This document shows, piece by piece, positions 15,634 to 15,791 of a stretch of DNA of 15,791 nt (the stretch's first letter is position 1; each line of letters begins with the position of its first letter). The DNA lies in NCBI GenBank assembly GCA_007136595.1, contig SLGQ01000248.1, forward strand, positions 1 to 15,791, read 5' to 3'. This stretch comes from Candidatus Sumerlaeota bacterium (GTDB lineage Bacteria; UBP6; UBA1177). Position numbers and translations under genes: made by a program. Below the pieces are notes generated by a model, which did no database searches, was not told the origin of the DNA, and saw only the letters and a list, made by a program, of their open reading frames with translations.

Positions 15634-15791
15634 ATGTTCATAAAGATTTTAACAGCCCTGACAACGATATTTATATTTGCTTCAATTTCTGCGGCAGAGG
15701 TAACAGATGTTGCCAGTTCATTTGACTATAAAAATCCTTTTGATTTCAATCTTGATGTTCAGTTTATTTCAACCCAGCATTTCGGTTCAAT
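15634..15791 (+). CDS. Secreted or envelope protein, N-terminal fragment (3' partial)
   Basis: Only about 52 codons are inside the window and the frame stays open to the end. The product begins MFIKILTALTTIFIFASISA followed by AEVTD, a classical signal peptide with a likely SAA/E cleavage site near residue 21 and no lipobox cysteine. The mature start alternates polar and aromatic residues (SSFDYKNPFDFNLDVQFIST), which is compatible with the first strands of a beta-barrel or another outer-membrane protein, but too little is visible to name a family. The strong promoter-like sequence and GAGGAGGT site upstream suggest high expression from its own promoter. Confidence 0.75.
   Translation, partial: MFIKILTALTTIFIFASISAAEVTDVASSFDYKNPFDFNLDVQFISTQHFGS

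Noticed and set aside
1..15791. Genomic island or defence system
   Set aside because: No integrase, transposase, tRNA border, nuclease or toxin-antitoxin gene is seen. dgt homologues can act against phages, but here it sits among housekeeping genes with ordinary sequence.

Overview
The window carries twelve protein genes, all on the + strand and densely packed. The first is cut at its 5' end and the last at its 3' end. No RNA gene, mobile element, CRISPR array or integrase is visible, and no gap between genes exceeds about 130 bases. The DNA is A+T-rich, with frequent AGA, AAA and ATA codons. Four features point to a diderm (Gram-negative) bacterium: lipoprotein signal peptides, a predicted outer-membrane barrel, UppP, and a diverged M23-type envelope protein. 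Lipoproteins with a short four-cysteine motif after the lipobox, SUMF1/FGE-fold domains, ASH (choice-of-anchor-D-like) domains and a PKD plus YfaP-like architecture recall 'deltaproteobacterial' lineages such as Myxococcota and relatives. The low GC argues against a typical myxobacterium. I cannot name the taxon.

Region 1 (1-6236) is a run of five closely spaced or overlapping genes, probably one transcript that starts upstream. They are a GlmS-like sugar isomerase with an unusual insertion, an ABC1/AarF/UbiB atypical kinase, a dGTP triphosphohydrolase (dgt), a membrane-anchored protein that looks like an M23 peptidase without its metal ligands, and a D-2-hydroxyacid dehydrogenase. Gene junctions are -14 to +17 nt.

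Region 2 (about 6237-14751) begins with a gap holding a good candidate sigma70-type promoter (6276-6304). Five exported proteins follow: an SH3 plus beta-barrel protein with an acidic octapeptide repeat, a large FGE-fold lipoprotein, a secreted ASH-domain protein, a second FGE-fold lipoprotein, and an ASH/PKD/YfaP-like lipoprotein. Short gaps and an ATGA overlap suggest co-transcription. All are predicted to be exported, so this looks like an uncharacterised envelope or surface assembly. It is the most interesting part of the window.

Region 3 (14784-15791) holds uppP, which recycles the lipid carrier for envelope glycans. A strong promoter-like sequence (15578-15606) then precedes the start of another secreted protein that runs off the window.
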